From: Crossaster papposus
Lineage: Eukaryota; Echinodermata; Asteroidea; Velatida; Solasteridae
Length of the DNA stretch: 64,000 nucleotides
Assembly (NCBI GenBank): GCA_037893245.1
Contig: JBAIAA010000245.1
Location: 62,001 to 126,000 of the forward strand
Direction: 5' to 3'
Shown here: positions 34,644 to 46,139 of the stretch, piece after piece
Layout: each line of letters begins with the position of its first letter
Position numbering within the stretch: the first letter of the stretch is position 1
Translations under genes and position numbers: made by a program
The notes under the pieces: model-generated
What the model was told of the DNA's origin: nothing
What the model saw: only the letters and a program-made list of their open reading frames with translations
Databases searched by the model: none

Positions 34644-36540
34644 ATATAGCGCTTGAATAGAACTGGGTCCCGGGTATTCTCTGCCTGTGTGTGATTCAAA
34701 TGAGCACCTGTCCAACAAATTTGCTGACTTCTTTGAGAACAAAATTGTCAAGATTCGTAACGATCTTGATAATAACACTGATATTGCAGACTCCAATCCA
34801 ATTGATAACGAGTCTGAAACTGTTCATGCTATAACTATTCTGAATAACTTTGAACCAGTTGATGAAAATGAGATTTGCAAAATTATCTCCCGATCGCCAA
34901 ACAAGTCTTGTTCTTTGGACGTCTTGCCAACATGGTTGGTCAAGCAATGCATCAACATCATTGTACCAAAGCTGACTTATATTGTTAACTTGTCTTTATC
35001 AACTGGTGTATTTCCGGATGTTCTAAAGCAGGCAATCATCAAACCCACCCTCAAGAAACCATCTTTGGATATTAATCAATTGAAAAACTACAGACCAGTT
35101 TCTAATATACCTATGTGGTCTAAAATCATTGAAAAAGTCATCGCTTCACGTCTAAATGATCACCTTGCTGACAATCATCTGAATGAGACTTTCCAGTCTG
35201 CTTATCGCGTCCATCATAGTACAGAGACAGCTTTGCTTAAAGTTAAGAATGACATTATGTGTGCTTTGGATCAAAGGAGAGCTGTGTTCGTTGTACTCCT
35301 TGACCTTAGTGCAGCTTTTGACACTGTTGATTATAAGATTTTCTTAAATCGTCTTTCGGACACTTTTTGCATCAAGGATACGGCCCTCAATTGGTTCTCC
35401 TCATATCTCCAAGGTCGACGAAATCGTGTCGTAGTCTCTGGATCGTATTCTTGTGTACATACTATGGATTATGGACTACCCCAAGGTTCGGTCATTGGAC
35501 CTATGGGGTTTTCACTTTACACTCATCCTGTTGGCAAAGTTATTCGTCGGCACAATGTCAATTACCACATGTATGCCGATGATACACAATTGTATGTTGA
35601 CTTCAATCCAACTGTGCCAGGTGAAAAAGAGAAAGCCTTGGATAAACTAACGTCATGCATAGATGACATCATAGTCTGGATGCACACAAACAAATTAAAA
35701 CTGAATGCTGAGAAAACAGAGTTCTTTGTTGCTGCCTCTAAGAACAACTTGTCACATTTTAAAGATGTTTCTCTTAACATTGGAAATTCTACGGTAACCC
35801 CATCAACTAATATTCGGAATTTGGGTGTCATGTTTGACCCTGTCATGTCAATGTCATCTCAAGTTAATTCAGTATGTAGCTCTACTAACTTCCATCTGCG
35901 CAACATTGCAAGGATTCGAAAATACATTGATCATGATACTTGTCACCATGTGGTTCGCTGTCTTGTCACTTCTCGTCTCGACTATTGTAACTCCCTGTTA
36001 TCTGGAATCACCAAAGCACATCTCAAACGCCTCACCAGTATCCAATACAGAGCTGCCAAACTTGTTCTCACTGTTAACTGTTGGAGAGCTCATGGATCCC
36101 CCTTACTTGCTAAACTACACTGGCTACCCATGGAGAAACGCATCCAGTTCAAAACTCTTCTATATGTTTTTAAATGTTTGAAGGACATTGCCCCACCTTA
36201 TCTCTCTGATATGTTTCATCTTCACCAAAGCAATCGTCAAGGACTCCGTTCTTCTTCCGATAGAACTCGGCTTAACACTCACAACTCAAGTTTATCTTAT
36301 GGCAAACACGCCTTCTCACACTCTGCTGCTGAACTTTGGAACAGTCTCCCAATTAGTGTCCGTGACTCTACTTGTGTTGTTACATTTAAGAGTAAACTTA
36401 AGACTTATCTTTTTCCTAAATAGTAGATTTAAGTTTTGTTCTAGTTTGTTTTAATTTATCCTTTCTTTTGTTATGCGCTTTGATCATGTTTTGGAAAAGC
36501 GCAGTATAAATGCCTGTTATTATTATTATTATTATTATTC
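34644..36540 (+). mobile_element. L2/CR1-like LINE, 5'-truncated
   Basis: It contains the RT-bearing frame, a short 3' UTR with GCGCTTTGATCATG and AAAGCGCAGTATAAAT, and an (ATT)n tail at about 36520-36539, typical for this LINE group. The 5' end is lost next to the AGCCTC element; the 3' tail abuts a PLE fragment. Confidence 0.9.
34687..36423 (+). CDS. LINE ORF2 reverse transcriptase (5'-truncated, otherwise open)
   Basis: About 578 codons stay open to the stop at 36423. The frame is entered without an ATG; the first codon is GTG and the reading extends a little upstream, so the endonuclease half is missing. RT motifs in order are NYRPVSNIPMWSKIIEKVIA, FQSAYRVHHSTETALL, motif A LDLSAAFDTVD (about residue 206), GLPQGSVIGP (about 262), catalytic YADD (about 295), and NAEKTEFF. 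The C-terminus has the LINE-typical LWNSLPISVRDS and KSKLKTYLF. The uninterrupted 1.7-kb frame suggests a fairly recent insertion. It is recognisably of the L2/CR1 group; the exact clade is not settled. Confidence 0.9.
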   Translation: MCDSNEHLSNKFADFFENKIVKIRNDLDNNTDIADSNPIDNESETVHAITILNNFEPVDENEICKIISRSPNKSCSLDVLPTWLVKQCINIIVPKLTYIVNLSLSTGVFPDVLKQAIIKPTLKKPSLDINQLKNYRPVSNIPMWSKIIEKVIASRLNDHLADNHLNETFQSAYRVHHSTETALLKVKNDIMCALDQRRAVFVVLLDLSAAFDTVDYKIFLNRLSDTFCIKDTALNWFSSYLQGRRNRVVVSGSYSCVHTMDYGLPQGSVIGPMGFSLYTHPVGKVIRRHNVNYHMYADDTQLYVDFNPTVPGEKEKALDKLTSCIDDIIVWMHTNKLKLNAEKTEFFVAASKNNLSHFKDVSLNIGNSTVTPSTNIRNLGVMFDPVMSMSSQVNSVCSSTNFHLRNIARIRKYIDHDTCHHVVRCLVTSRLDYCNSLLSGITKAHLKRLTSIQYRAAKLVLTVNCWRAHGSPLLAKLHWLPMEKRIQFKTLLYVFKCLKDIAPPYLSDMFHLHQSNRQGLRSSSDRTRLNTHNSSLSYGKHAFSHSAAELWNSLPISVRDSTCVVTFKSKLKTYLFPK

Positions 36541-37625
36541 CTGCAGCATTTTTTCCTCCACGAAGCCGACGAACAGACACGCATATGAAGGTCCCATGTG
36601 GGTGCCCATAGCAACTCCTTTTGTTTGTATGTAGTGTCGTTGAAGACAAAGTTGTTCAGAGTGAGCACCAATTCAGCAAAACGAAGCAGGATGTGAGTTG
36701 AGGGAGTTTTTTCGTCGCGCTGATCAGGGTAGTGCTTCATCGCTTGCAGACCATCGGAGTGTGGGATAGATGTGTACAACGATTTGACGTCCATTAAGAA
36801 AAGATTCTTGACTACGCCATCGGGGAACCGAAAACCGTCAAACAAGCGGAGTGCATCTGAAGAATATTTGACGAATGTTGGAAGTTGGTGGACAATGGGG
36901 GACAAGACTGCATCCATATAACTGGAGATTTGTTCTGTTGGGCAGTTACACGCTGAGACAATCGGTCGTCCAGGGTTGTTAGGTTTGTGAATTTTGGGTA
37001 GAAGATAGAATCGTGCAGTTCTCGGGTTTTGGAGACGAGATTCACGGCTTTATCTGGTAGTTCGCCATAGCAATAGACTCACGGATAGTGTTGTTGAGAG
37101 TTTGGTGCTCCTCGGTGAGATCGTGATCAACTTGGCAGTAGGATGTTGTGTCTGATAATTGCCGCTCTCCTTCAGCGATATACAGGTCCTTGCGCCAGAC
37201 GACTGTAGCACCACCCTTGTCTGCTCTCTTGATGACCAAATTATCGTTGCACTGAAGGCTGTCAAGCGCCAAATGATCAGTCCGCGAAATATTACGGTTG
37301 CGGATCTTGGTAGAGAAGTCCAAACGGCTTATTTCGTGTCTGCAGTTATCTATCACTAAATCGAGAGTTTTGTTGAGGCCAGTACAAGGGCACCACTTCT
37401 TGGTGGGAATCTTGTCAATTGGATCAGATGATGATTGTGTGATTGGCGTTGGTTTAAATTCATCTGTGTCTGTTGTGAAGAATGCTTTAAGACGAAGGCG
37501 ACGGAAGAAAGCTTCAGCATCTTTTCTTGTGGTGAATTCCTCGACATTACTCTGGACTGGGACGAAGTTGAGCCCGCGTTGAAGGACGGACCGTTGAGTA
37601 TCATCGAGGGGAAATCTGTATAGTT
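36541..37625 (-). pseudogene. Penelope-like element RT fragment, degraded
   Basis: Minus-strand peptides in PLE order are VIKRADKGGATVVWRKDLYI with EGERQLSDTTSY (about 37250-37120), YSSDALRLFDGF, FLMDVKSLYTSIPHSDGLQA (motif A, about 36790), FAELVLTLNNFVFNDTTY, and a GVAMGTHMGPSYACLF segment just before the LINE tail. Several frame interruptions are present and the catalytic C motif is not reached because the (ATT)n LINE tail cuts in. It belongs to a PLE distinct from that at 14.8-16.3 kb. Confidence 0.8.
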
Positions 37626-37892
37626 ACCACCAAATGGTTGTTGGTGGGAGACCTTGAAGCAGGCTTGGTTGGTGATCTAGACTAGACGGCGAGGACTTGG
37701 TAAGAGCATTGGTTTTTCTCTTTCTTTTGATGCTGTACATGATAAAGCTAACTGTTTAGTTCATGGATGACACCTCTAATACCGAAAACGTCCTGGTGAC
37801 TGGTGATGGTGTATCATAGGCGTTGACGGAGGTCATAAATAGATCATGATAAAAAAACTGAAAGGTTCTAGTGCCTAGAAAGTTACATATGA

Positions 37893-38064
37893 AGCACGAT
37901 ATGTGGCAGAGAAAACCCCCCCTCTTTTGTGTTGACCATTGTGTTCCCGGAATCTCAGGAATTCCTTTCAGGTTTCAAGGGGGGATGGGTTAGGTTACAA
38001 TAGTGTTGAGTGCGTATAAAGTATAGGGATAAGAGGGTAGTACCCCTCTGCCACATATCGTGCT
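37893..38064. mobile_element. short inverted-repeat element
   Basis: AGCACGATATGTGGCAGAG (37893-37911) is repeated exactly inverted at 38046-38064. AGAAAGTTA lies on both outer sides in the same orientation, a possible longer duplication. No coding content. Confidence 0.7.
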
Positions 38065-38716
38065 GGGTATAGAAAGTTAAACCTAAGAAACAACACATTA
38101 TTACTGCAACCGCGTAATACTATTTGTCTTTTTTTTCGAAAAAAAAGAGTCTGTCGGATAATTAACTTATTTTTCTGCACTCATTTCCACCAAATATTTG
38201 CATGGTCCAGAGTTTTTAGCTGTTTATTTTTGTTTTAAAAATTCATAAGATAGTGAACATCAACATTCTACTGTGAAGGTAGAATTTACTTGTTATTTAA
38301 TTGATTATCACAGGTTTGAGTACCGCCTTGCCAATTTTTTTGTTCACTTACAATAGATGACCCATCGTAACTTGTGATGATTTAAAAAATATATTACGAA
38401 AGGTACATGTACGACTAGTTGAACACACCGTAAGTACCTTAACAATGGTGTTGAACATGTCGTAAGTTAATAAGACGTATCTTTTGGTCATGGCGAGTTA
38501 TGAAGTGTGTTTTCAAAGCCAGTTTCATGGCATGACAAGTGAATAAACAAGACCAACATCAGTGATAATGCATGGACAATTTTCTATGTAAAATACAGTT
38601 AGGTGCATGTGATATATATTGATAAATTAATAGAAATTGTCAGTTTTAATAGAAGTTTTAAAGCTTAATGCGAGGCTATATTAGAATACTTGAACCCATA
38701 CTGAATCATTACATAC

Positions 38717-38884
38717 CCTTTATGGTTAGGTCAATGATCCAGTCTCCGTCCTGACTCTCTTTCGACACCATGCGAAGAATCGGGTCTTCCTTTAGGAGAG
38801 CATCACACCCCACTACCCTGCTCTCTGCCTCATCAGTGCGAAAAATGGCCTTTAGATGTATGGCCATGTGTCCAGTTACTGCAT
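38717..38884 (-). CDS. host-gene exon candidate X (phase 1-1), unknown protein
   Basis: On the minus strand the acceptor CATTATTGCAG precedes ATGCAGTAACTGG, and the exon ends ATAAAGG before a good donor GTATGT. It is 168 bp (56 codons), phase 1-1, fully open. The peptide begins DAVTGHMAIHLKAIFRTDEA, continues with VVGCDALLKEDPILRM, and ends DGDWIIDLTIKG. It reads like a folded beta-rich module, but the family is not recognised. Strand and phase match exons A and B at 20-21 kb, so it could be an upstream exon of the same gene across a ~17-kb transposon-filled intron; nothing in the sequence proves the link. Confidence 0.6.
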
Positions 38885-38915
38885 CTGCAATAATGTAATG
38901 AAAAGATTTGTGCTG

Positions 38916-39350
38916 TTAACCTTAACCTCAAGGCTTTACTTTGGGCTAAAGAACTGAGTACTACAGAATACTACTTAGTATTTTGTAGCACTGGGTCTCT
39001 CCATGACTGATGATTGGGTGTGTACTGACACTAAGTACTGAGTACAGATATGTACTGGCAACTACACAATACTAATACAGGTCAGTAACTGGATACTACT
39101 AAATACTAGTAATAGGGTGTAGTATTTTTTAGTATTTGGTACTTCCACCCCAATTGTATTTGTAGTATTTTTTAGCATTGGGTCTTTTTGCTTGTTGAGT
39201 GTGTTTGGTCAGTAATAATGGGTTTCGGTGATTGATTTAATCCAAGGCTGGACTACTGCATTTGTTTGCCAGGTAAGTTTTCCCCTAAACCCAGCCACCT
39301 AAGTACATGTACTACATATTACTATGTACACTACCGGTATTTGGGGTGAA
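38916..39350. mobile_element. diverged inverted copy of the 22170-22603 element
   Basis: TTAACCTTAACCTCAAGG and TAGTATTTTGTAG-like words match the complement of 22.5-22.6 kb, and GGCTGGACTACTGCATTTG appears in both. The right end is decayed. Confidence 0.65.
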
Positions 39351-39410
39351 GCACTATTTGGTACTTATGCACTTGTCAATTGTAGTCCCGGCCCTGGGGG
39401 ACCCGGGACT

Positions 39411-39680
39411 AGCGGGGACGTAGCCGGGGATGTACAATTGGCCCAGCGTGATTGTCCCGGCCAGTCCCCGCTACCGCCCGGCAGTGCGGGGCACTCGGTT
39501 TTTGTACATTCCCGGCTATACCCCGGCCCCGGCATGCTGGGCCCGGCACGATCCCGGCCCCGGCATGCGGGGCAATATTCGACAACCCCCGCACGATCCC
39601 GGCCCCAGAATGCGGGGCATTTGTCACAACCCCCGCACGATCCCGGCCCCGGCATGCACAATCCAGGTTTAAACGGTCTC
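39411..39680. repeat. GC-rich left subterminal repeats of the CACTA-like element
   Basis: CGATCCCGGCCCCGGCATGC and close variants with GGGGCA recur four times (about 39548-39655). They are related in composition to the right-end minisatellite but with a different unit. Confidence 0.85.
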
Positions 39681-39689
39681 ACCTATCCG

Positions 39690-41315
39690 GTGTGCTGACT
39701 TTTCTGGCGGGGAAATTTCGCTTCAGCACGCATGCACGAAGTTGCGCAGTCATAAGAGTTGTACTGGTACCCGTTAGATCACCAGAAATAAATGTATATG
39801 TTACAGGGTACCAGTAGCCTCGTGGGGCGTGCTGACAAACTTGCACTGTAGGGCATAGCTAAATACACGTTAGTCCAGGTTGGACTCCTCCGTTGTGTAC
39901 AACGCGACGCGATGGAGTCCAAGGTATATTTTGTATCAATTTCTCCTGCCACATGCTTCTCATGGTTGGAGGCTGTTCCCCCTATTGCACACGCTGCCGG
40001 GCAAAGGGCAAACCCTCCATTTAATTTGTACAGGGATACGTGTTTTCTATATTTTTTTACAGCAATAAAAAATGAATTTTTTTTTCTCGGTGTATCGTGA
40101 GAGATTTTGTTACTTTATAAAACAATGAAATTTGGAAATAGTTCGGTGTAGTGTTAGACAATAATTAATTATTTAGATTTTGTTTACATAGACCACAAAA
40201 CTATTCATTGCTACTCATTCCCCTTTGAGACCAGAGGGGGTGATTACTAACAGCCACCAGAGGCCAGCTCATCAGTCATACTAGGCCAGCGCGGCTGCCG
40301 GGTACGCGCGCACGCACGTAGAAAGTTCGTACACGATGTTCACGTCGAAAAGCGTGGATTTGCAATTTATTTTCTGTAAATAAGTAGCCCAAAGACACAT
40401 TTGCTTTTTGTAACTTGAGACGATCTGTGATTCCAGACACAAGAAAGATGTTAACGAAATTACAGCTTCCTTCATCAGGTAAAAATATGAACAAAATATG
40501 GTTGTAAATTGTTTCGCTATGGCAGGATAAAATTCGTCGCTGGTCGCACGAAGTGACCTAACTCATATTTTTGTCGATTTTTTTTTTGGTCGAATGTTAT
40601 TCCTTAGATTAAGATCTTTCCAAATATCTCCTTCTTTTTTCTCAAAATCTACGTTTTTGACCCAAATTTTGAATATTTAAAAACGACACTACCGAAAAAA
40701 TGAGAATTAGATTTTCACGAATAGGCCACTTCCTACCACCACAGAAACTGAATACGCTGGTCTCACGAAGTGACACAGTATGTTAAAGTTTCAAGATTAT
40801 ATAATTTCATCAGTGCCCCTTTTCCCTTCGAAAATGCTAAATGGTAAATAACAATATTAAATAAAATATTTACCCCTTTAACAAATTCTGCAAATGAAAA
40901 TAAAGTTACACCTTTCACTTAAAAACTATTTCTGCAAAATAACAAGCGAATAGTTATTAGCAAGGACGGGCGTCTGGTTTCTAGACGTTGCAATACATTC
41001 GTTCCACAGTAACTGTGTGTGGATAACGCTAGGAATCAGTCGATTCCACTCGGCGCGCACTAGCGCCGGCGCTGGTACAACACTCAGCTTAGCTCACCAA
41101 GCTTGATGCCTACCGGTACCTGTGGTTTTTGCGTAAGTATTGTGTTTTTATCCTAAAAGCCCATATGAAATGTAGCTGTAATGATGAAATAGCTCGACAT
41201 GGTGTTTTAAATCACTGCATAAGCTGAGCATATGCGTGGCATACTAAACATGCCCCGAGTGATGCGTGGGTTAGGGAATGTGGATAATGTCATTAGGGCT
41301 GCTTAGGGTATCAGA
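39690..41315. other. interval without a recognisable gene
   Basis: Interior of the CACTA-like element. CACGAAGTGAC occurs at 40547 and 40764. A strong donor-like GCGTAAGTATTG is present at about 41132, possibly the end of an upstream non-coding exon for the small gene at 43 kb. Confidence 0.4.
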
Positions 41316-41317
41316 TC

Positions 41318-41476
41318 AACTCGGACCCAAACCAACTCGGACCCATGCCAATTCGGACCCACTACCAACTCGGACCCATGCCAATTCGGACCACTACCAA
41401 CTCGGACCCAAAACCAACTCGGACCCACTACCAACTCGGACCCAACCACTACCAACTCGGACCCAACTAAAAACAA
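41318..41476. repeat. AACTCGGACCCA minisatellite
   Basis: Nine copies of [AC]CAA[CT]TCGGACC(CA) with variable linkers (ACTACC, TGCC, AAAACC). The two-strand open frames here are by-products. Confidence 0.9.
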
Positions 41477-41784
41477 AATGGGTGCCCCGAACTCTTTTGA
41501 CCTTTGTAGTAAATTATTCTGTGCTGCGATGATTTTGCCCTCATTCCTCACACACACAAATACATCTACGTTTTACATTTTTCTTATTCATTCTGTAGTT
41601 TGGGTGTGTACCAAACAAACAAATTGAATAACGAATGTCACAGAAATATCATCATGTAAAGGAAAATATTTACGCAGTTCGCAAAATGAACTTACATTAA
41701 ATTCAACACGCGTTATTTTAGGCAACTGAAAACTTTAGCTGCATTGTAAAAAGTATCAATTTAAGTTTCCAAAAGAAGCCCTAC

Positions 41785-42060
41785 ATGATCTGTCAATCAT
41801 TCCAACTCCTTCATAGGTGCTGGACACCAACGCCGCGCCAAGGGATAAATAAAACAAGCCAAAATTCTCCCCGAAGAAGGTGCATTCGCACCGAAAGCTC
41901 GGTTTTATTTCCGGTGAGCACTGTTATATTTATATTTTCACATTTTCTATGCTCTTCAGTGCTCTTCGGAGGGGGACTGTGATTGCGCAACGCTGACGTA
42001 CCGTCCATTCTCAAAATAGGGGGGAACAATTTTCTCACGCGAAAAATAAAGAGTTTTTGG
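41785..42060 (+). mobile_element. probable PLE 3'-region fragment
   Basis: CCGAAGA, an A, a 5-bp stem GGTGC/GCACC with loop ATTC, then GAAA lie at 41871-41896. This is the same layout as at 26725-26751, next to the PLE endonuclease fragment. No coding part is found here. Confidence 0.35.
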
Positions 42061-42099
42061 CATCCAATCTTAACATCTTGTCTTTAGTAGTTGTAGAAG

Positions 42100-43030
42100 G
42101 TTGTTATTTACCTTAATTTTTATCATCCAATGACAAAAATTGTATTGAAAATTAAAAAAAAGCAGTCGAAAAAATTAAGCGTTGACGTACCGTTGATGCA
42201 CGTAGAGATTGTGCACAAATACTAAAACGACGTTGACAAATACCTCCCCTAAAAAGGGCAATAATAATCGATAAATTGTGAAAAATCGTGCTTCGAACCC
42301 ACTCACTTTTTTCCATGGATACGTTTAAAAAGGATGTAGCAGTGATATACTGAATTTTAAAAAAAATCTGCCTGTGAACCCCTTGCGTTTTGTCGTGTTG
42401 TTTTCGAACGAAAATGGCAGAAAATGACATCGCCCCAAAACAAATTCATGTAGATCGTGCCTGTGTACCTGGCTTTGCGGACGTTATATGAATCACTGAA
42501 TTCGGAGAGCGACCAAGGGGCTTTTGTTTCCTTTGTTCTCCTTTGTGTCTCGCCCCTCGGTCGTTATGTGGTACCAGAGCATGATTCTCAATATGGAATA
42601 AATACAGAGGAGGCGCAGTGATGAATCGTAAAATTTCCTATTTCGATCATGCCATCGATCAATATCAGTATAGCAATTACAAAAACCTATTTATTGTTTA
42701 GCCCTAATATTTCAACAATGACCCCGACGCCGCCGCGAGATATTGGCAAGATGATGATACTGCGTTCATAGCTGTTCATAGATCATCTTTCCGTTACTTT
42801 TTGGGGCGATTCTGAACAGAATTTTTGTCAAATGATTTTTTTTTTTAATTTTTAATTTTTTTTTAATAGTGAAAAAATGTTAAATAATGAACATTTATGT
42901 GCGGTAGATTTTCAGGCATGCGGGCGGTGGACGCAAATCTATAACTTTCAAACCCTACGTTCCACTTGGTTTAAATACACTTAAGAAGTTTGAGGTTAAC
43001 TGCGAACATTCGGTGTTTCTCATTTCTGTT
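42100..43030. other. interval without a supported gene
   Basis: AT-rich sequence; a 26-codon ATG frame (MAENDIAPKQIHVD, 42414) with good start context but no splice or domain support. Confidence 0.4.
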
Positions 43031-43044
43031 TAAATACAGGAACC

Positions 43045-43447
43045 ATGGAGATAGTGACAGGTGATATTCCACTCAGTACATTACTGAGTAACTCCAGTAA
43101 GTTGATTAATTTCTAAACAATATTGCTGGTTTTTTTTTTAACCTTTAATCTTTGTAGTAGGCGTTCTTGACAATTATGTTTTGTATGAGGGCTACACTGT
43201 GGGAAATGAAAAATTTGGTACTCTCATCCAGTCAAAAATGTTAACAAAAGTATTAATGCATTGTTAATTTTGTTTTGTGATATTTGCAGGCAATAAACAG
43301 CAATCATTGGTTGCAACCGACGGTGCAGCAGTTATCATGTCGGTCGGCAATGATCCACCGGCATTTCCAACTCCAGTTGTCAGCTGTCCTCTTTTCTGTG
43401 GTCGTCAAAACAAAGCCTTGCTTTTTGGGGCAGCTTGTGCTTTTTAA
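43045..43447 (+). CDS. two-exon gene encoding a 69-residue protein of unknown function
   Basis: Exon 1 coding is 43045-43096, from ATG (context AACCATGG) to TCCA before the near-consensus donor GTAAGTTG. Exon 2 is 43290-43447, after TGATATTTGCAG. Together they give 52+158 = 210 nt with no internal stop. The predicted protein starts MEIVTGDIPLSTLLSNSS, continues LVATDGAAVIMSVGNDPP and ends CGRQNKALLFGAACAF before TAA. An acceptor-like AAATACAG sits just upstream of the ATG, so a 5' non-coding exon is likely, and AATAAA follows at 43596. There is no signal peptide, strong membrane segment or known domain. It lies inside the CACTA-like element and could be cargo, a transposon accessory gene or chance. 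Confidence 0.45.
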
Positions 43448-43595
43448 CGATTATTGAGAATCTAGTATTTTTGGATTACACCTCCATTTTTAAGTACTAA
43501 GCAAACTTACTGAAGCTTGCTGATGAAGACTTTTAAGAAATGTAAAGGTTTTAGAATTTGTGCTTGTAAAACTGTCAGTCAAAAGCTAGCGTTTA

Positions 43596-43601
43596 AATAA
43601 A
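43596..43601 (+). terminator. polyadenylation signal for the 43-kb small gene
   Basis: AATAAA ~150 bp after the stop codon of the predicted two-exon gene. Confidence 0.35.
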
Positions 43602-43619
43602 TATTAATCCGATTCAAAA

Positions 43620-44480
43620 TTTTGTCCAATTCGAAATGTCTAGTAAGTACCGAAAAGTTTTCACAAATTTAAAATTGTAGATTCATTCATTACATAATGA
43701 ACTGGCAGAGTATTTGATTAGTACCAATCACATTTTTTAATCTTGCCAATTTGTGAAAAGCAATTGAGAGATATTAATGTTGCAAAATATATTATTACGT
43801 CTTAGTTTTTCCTCATCTCAAAATAAAATACGGTTTCTGATTTTATCTAAAATTATATGACATGACACCCAATCCTTAATATCAATAAACTTGTTTTAAG
43901 ATAAAGATGAATTTTCGGAGTTGTTTCAATCTCCCCCCCCCCCCCAAAAAAAAATCAAATCAATAAATAGCCTAATTTATTGTTCGTATCACGAGAATAA
44001 AGACCGTCAGACTGGCCACACTCTAGCTATCCATAATGTGGCCGTATGATATGTCATATTCCTCACTTGATATACAAGTGTACTTGCTCTATGATAATAA
44101 ATACCACTAAAACGAGCGAAAAACTGTAGGTAACATTAATGTGAAATGTGTTTGTCGCACAAAGCACTGTATAGTGTCAGTGCAGAAACCTATTTAACCA
44201 TTGGTCGCACGAAATGACCTATCTCAATTCGTCGCTCGGCACGCGTATACAACATAATGACATAGATTGAAAAAACGACATTGTTGGTTCCACGAAGTGA
44301 CCTATCTAGACTAGGAGCAAAGTCTGAAAAAAAAGTTTTTGTTCAACACCCACTACATCTAAGGTTCGACTACACAGGGTGGTAGAATAGCCCCTCTGGA
44401 ACACCTGTAGGTAGTATGTGGTGTCAAATTGTGGTATCAGTTTCGAGAAAAAATACATTTTTATCAGTAAAAATTTCATG
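43620..44480. other. AT-rich interval, no gene
   Basis: It holds a C-tract (about 43932) and two further CACGAA[GA]TGAC motifs at 44218 and 44291. Confidence 0.5.
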
Positions 44481-44484
44481 AAAT

Positions 44485-44744
44485 AGAAACTGTTTACCCG
44501 TCAGGCACTTTCAGCCAAGCATTTATTAATGTGTAAATTTTTATTTATTTTATTAATCTTTTTACAATACACATGCCACATATAATAATATAATCAGATA
44601 ATTATTAATTATACATTATTTATATATTTAATAAACACATATTAAGTTATTTTAGTTTTACTATAAATAAAAATATGTTGAGCGAGACTGCATGTTCAAA
44701 ATAGTCTGGTTCAGCAGCAAGCTGCCAACCACATTCAACAGCAT
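44485..44744. repeat. left ~260-bp terminal inverted repeat
   Basis: Pairs with 47229-47488; only scattered differences and small length changes in A/T runs. Confidence 0.85.
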
Positions 44745-45089
44745 TTAACCCTGGGGAACCCAACAGTAATTAAAATAGAAGTAAAACATTTTCTTGCGCA
44801 TAAACATATGTATTCAGGTTACAATCAACCATTTTCCAGGTACTTTCATACACATGACCTCATTTGACCTTACTTTTGGACTGTGACACATATGTCATAT
44901 CAGCACTGAAAAAATTGCAATAGGGTCAAAGTGAAGTATTTGTATGGTAATTTCCAACTGCAAGATACATGTATCCAAAACACTGTTGAAGTGAACACTT
45001 TCCAACATTGAAACAATCCATTTCAGGTTGGGTGGGCAGGTGGGGGAAGGGGTTGTGGGGAAAAGTGGTGTGGGGAAGGGGGCGGGGAA

Positions 45090-45150
45090 GTGGGGGGGGG
45101 GGGGGGAGTGGAGGGGGGGGGGGGGGGGGGGGTGGGGGGGGGGGGGGCGA
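45090..45150. repeat. interrupted poly-G tract
   Basis: Some 55 bases that are almost all G on the plus strand; the proline-rich open frames on the other strand come from it. Potential to form G-quadruplexes. Confidence 0.9.
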
Positions 45151-45292
45151 CATCTATTGGCTCATCCGTGTCACTGTCATCATCTGAGCTGACATCACTC
45201 TGGTTACAATCCAATGCTTGCAACACGCAGTTGAACATGGTGTGGAGCCAAACTAGCGTGTGTATCATGTATGGCACATTGACATTGTACAC
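45150..45292 (-). pseudogene. acidic coding relic in the long-TIR element
   Basis: The minus-strand peptide includes HTLVWLHTMFNCVLQALDCN followed by QSDVSSDDDSDTDEP before collapsing into the G/C tract. The sharp acidic cluster and upstream hydrophobic stretch look like a genuine coding remnant, probably downstream of the Cys-rich relic at 46.1-46.4 kb. No function is assigned. Confidence 0.4.
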
Positions 45293-45299
45293 AAATTCA

Positions 45300-46060
45300 C
45301 ATACGTGAGATCCAAAAGTGACGCCGGTGTAACATGAAAGTTCTAGCCCCTCTTACCCACCAATGATACCTGATCACCATAAAATCTAAGGCTTTATAAA
45401 ACCTTTGCTATCCACTGATCATTTTCATATATTATTTATGTATGGTTCTTACCTAAGAATTGTAGAAAAGGAGCATCCACAAATGGATTTCTTGTAGATA
45501 TGTACTTGCATCAAAACTGCCACGTTTGAAGGTCATTACATTAGCTTATAATACACCAGCTGCCAAAACAGAGGTCGCTACTTATGTTACACAGATGTCA
45601 GTGCAGGCCTTGGCGGTATGATTTTCTCGAAGAAAGCATTGTTTATTTTTAATGATTTTTCGAAATGTTTGTGACATATATGTCACGTGGGGCTCCCATA
45701 AGGTGGGGTACTAGTGTATTACATGCAAGTGCCACATGTTATGCAGGGCTTCTGCAGTCTTCACTAGCCATGCACGTACAGGCTTCTGTGCATGCAAGGC
45801 CTTTGGCACAACAGCTACAGTCTGCTCGTTTACAGTTTGACGGGAGGTTATATCGCTACCACTTTTTAGTGTTAAAACCTACATAAACGTAACATTTAAA
45901 CTGCAGGTACATAAACTTTGTTTAAATTAAATGTGTTCTATTTTGTCATTTCCAATTCTTATAGTGACCAGCCATCTAAGTGAACTGGTTGAAGTATTCC
46001 AACTATTTAATTATTTAAACAAGTTTAAACAATTGGTATTTAAACAAGTGACTCGTGACT
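45300..46060. other. interior of long-TIR element, no gene seen
   Basis: Low-complexity AT-rich sequence; nothing coding could be supported. Confidence 0.4.
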
Positions 46061-46139
46061 CGTGACTCGGACTCGGACTCGACCCAAGTGACTTGAGACT
46101 CGGACTCGAACTCGACACAGGTGACTCGACTACAACTCT

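Noticed and set aside
42414-42494. 26-codon ATG frame MAENDIAPKQIHVD...
   Set aside because: Good start context but short, with no domain, conserved copy or splice partner.
44926-45153. Proline-rich protein (minus strand)
   Set aside because: The proline run comes from an interrupted poly-G tract; only the upstream acidic peptide looks like a coding relic.
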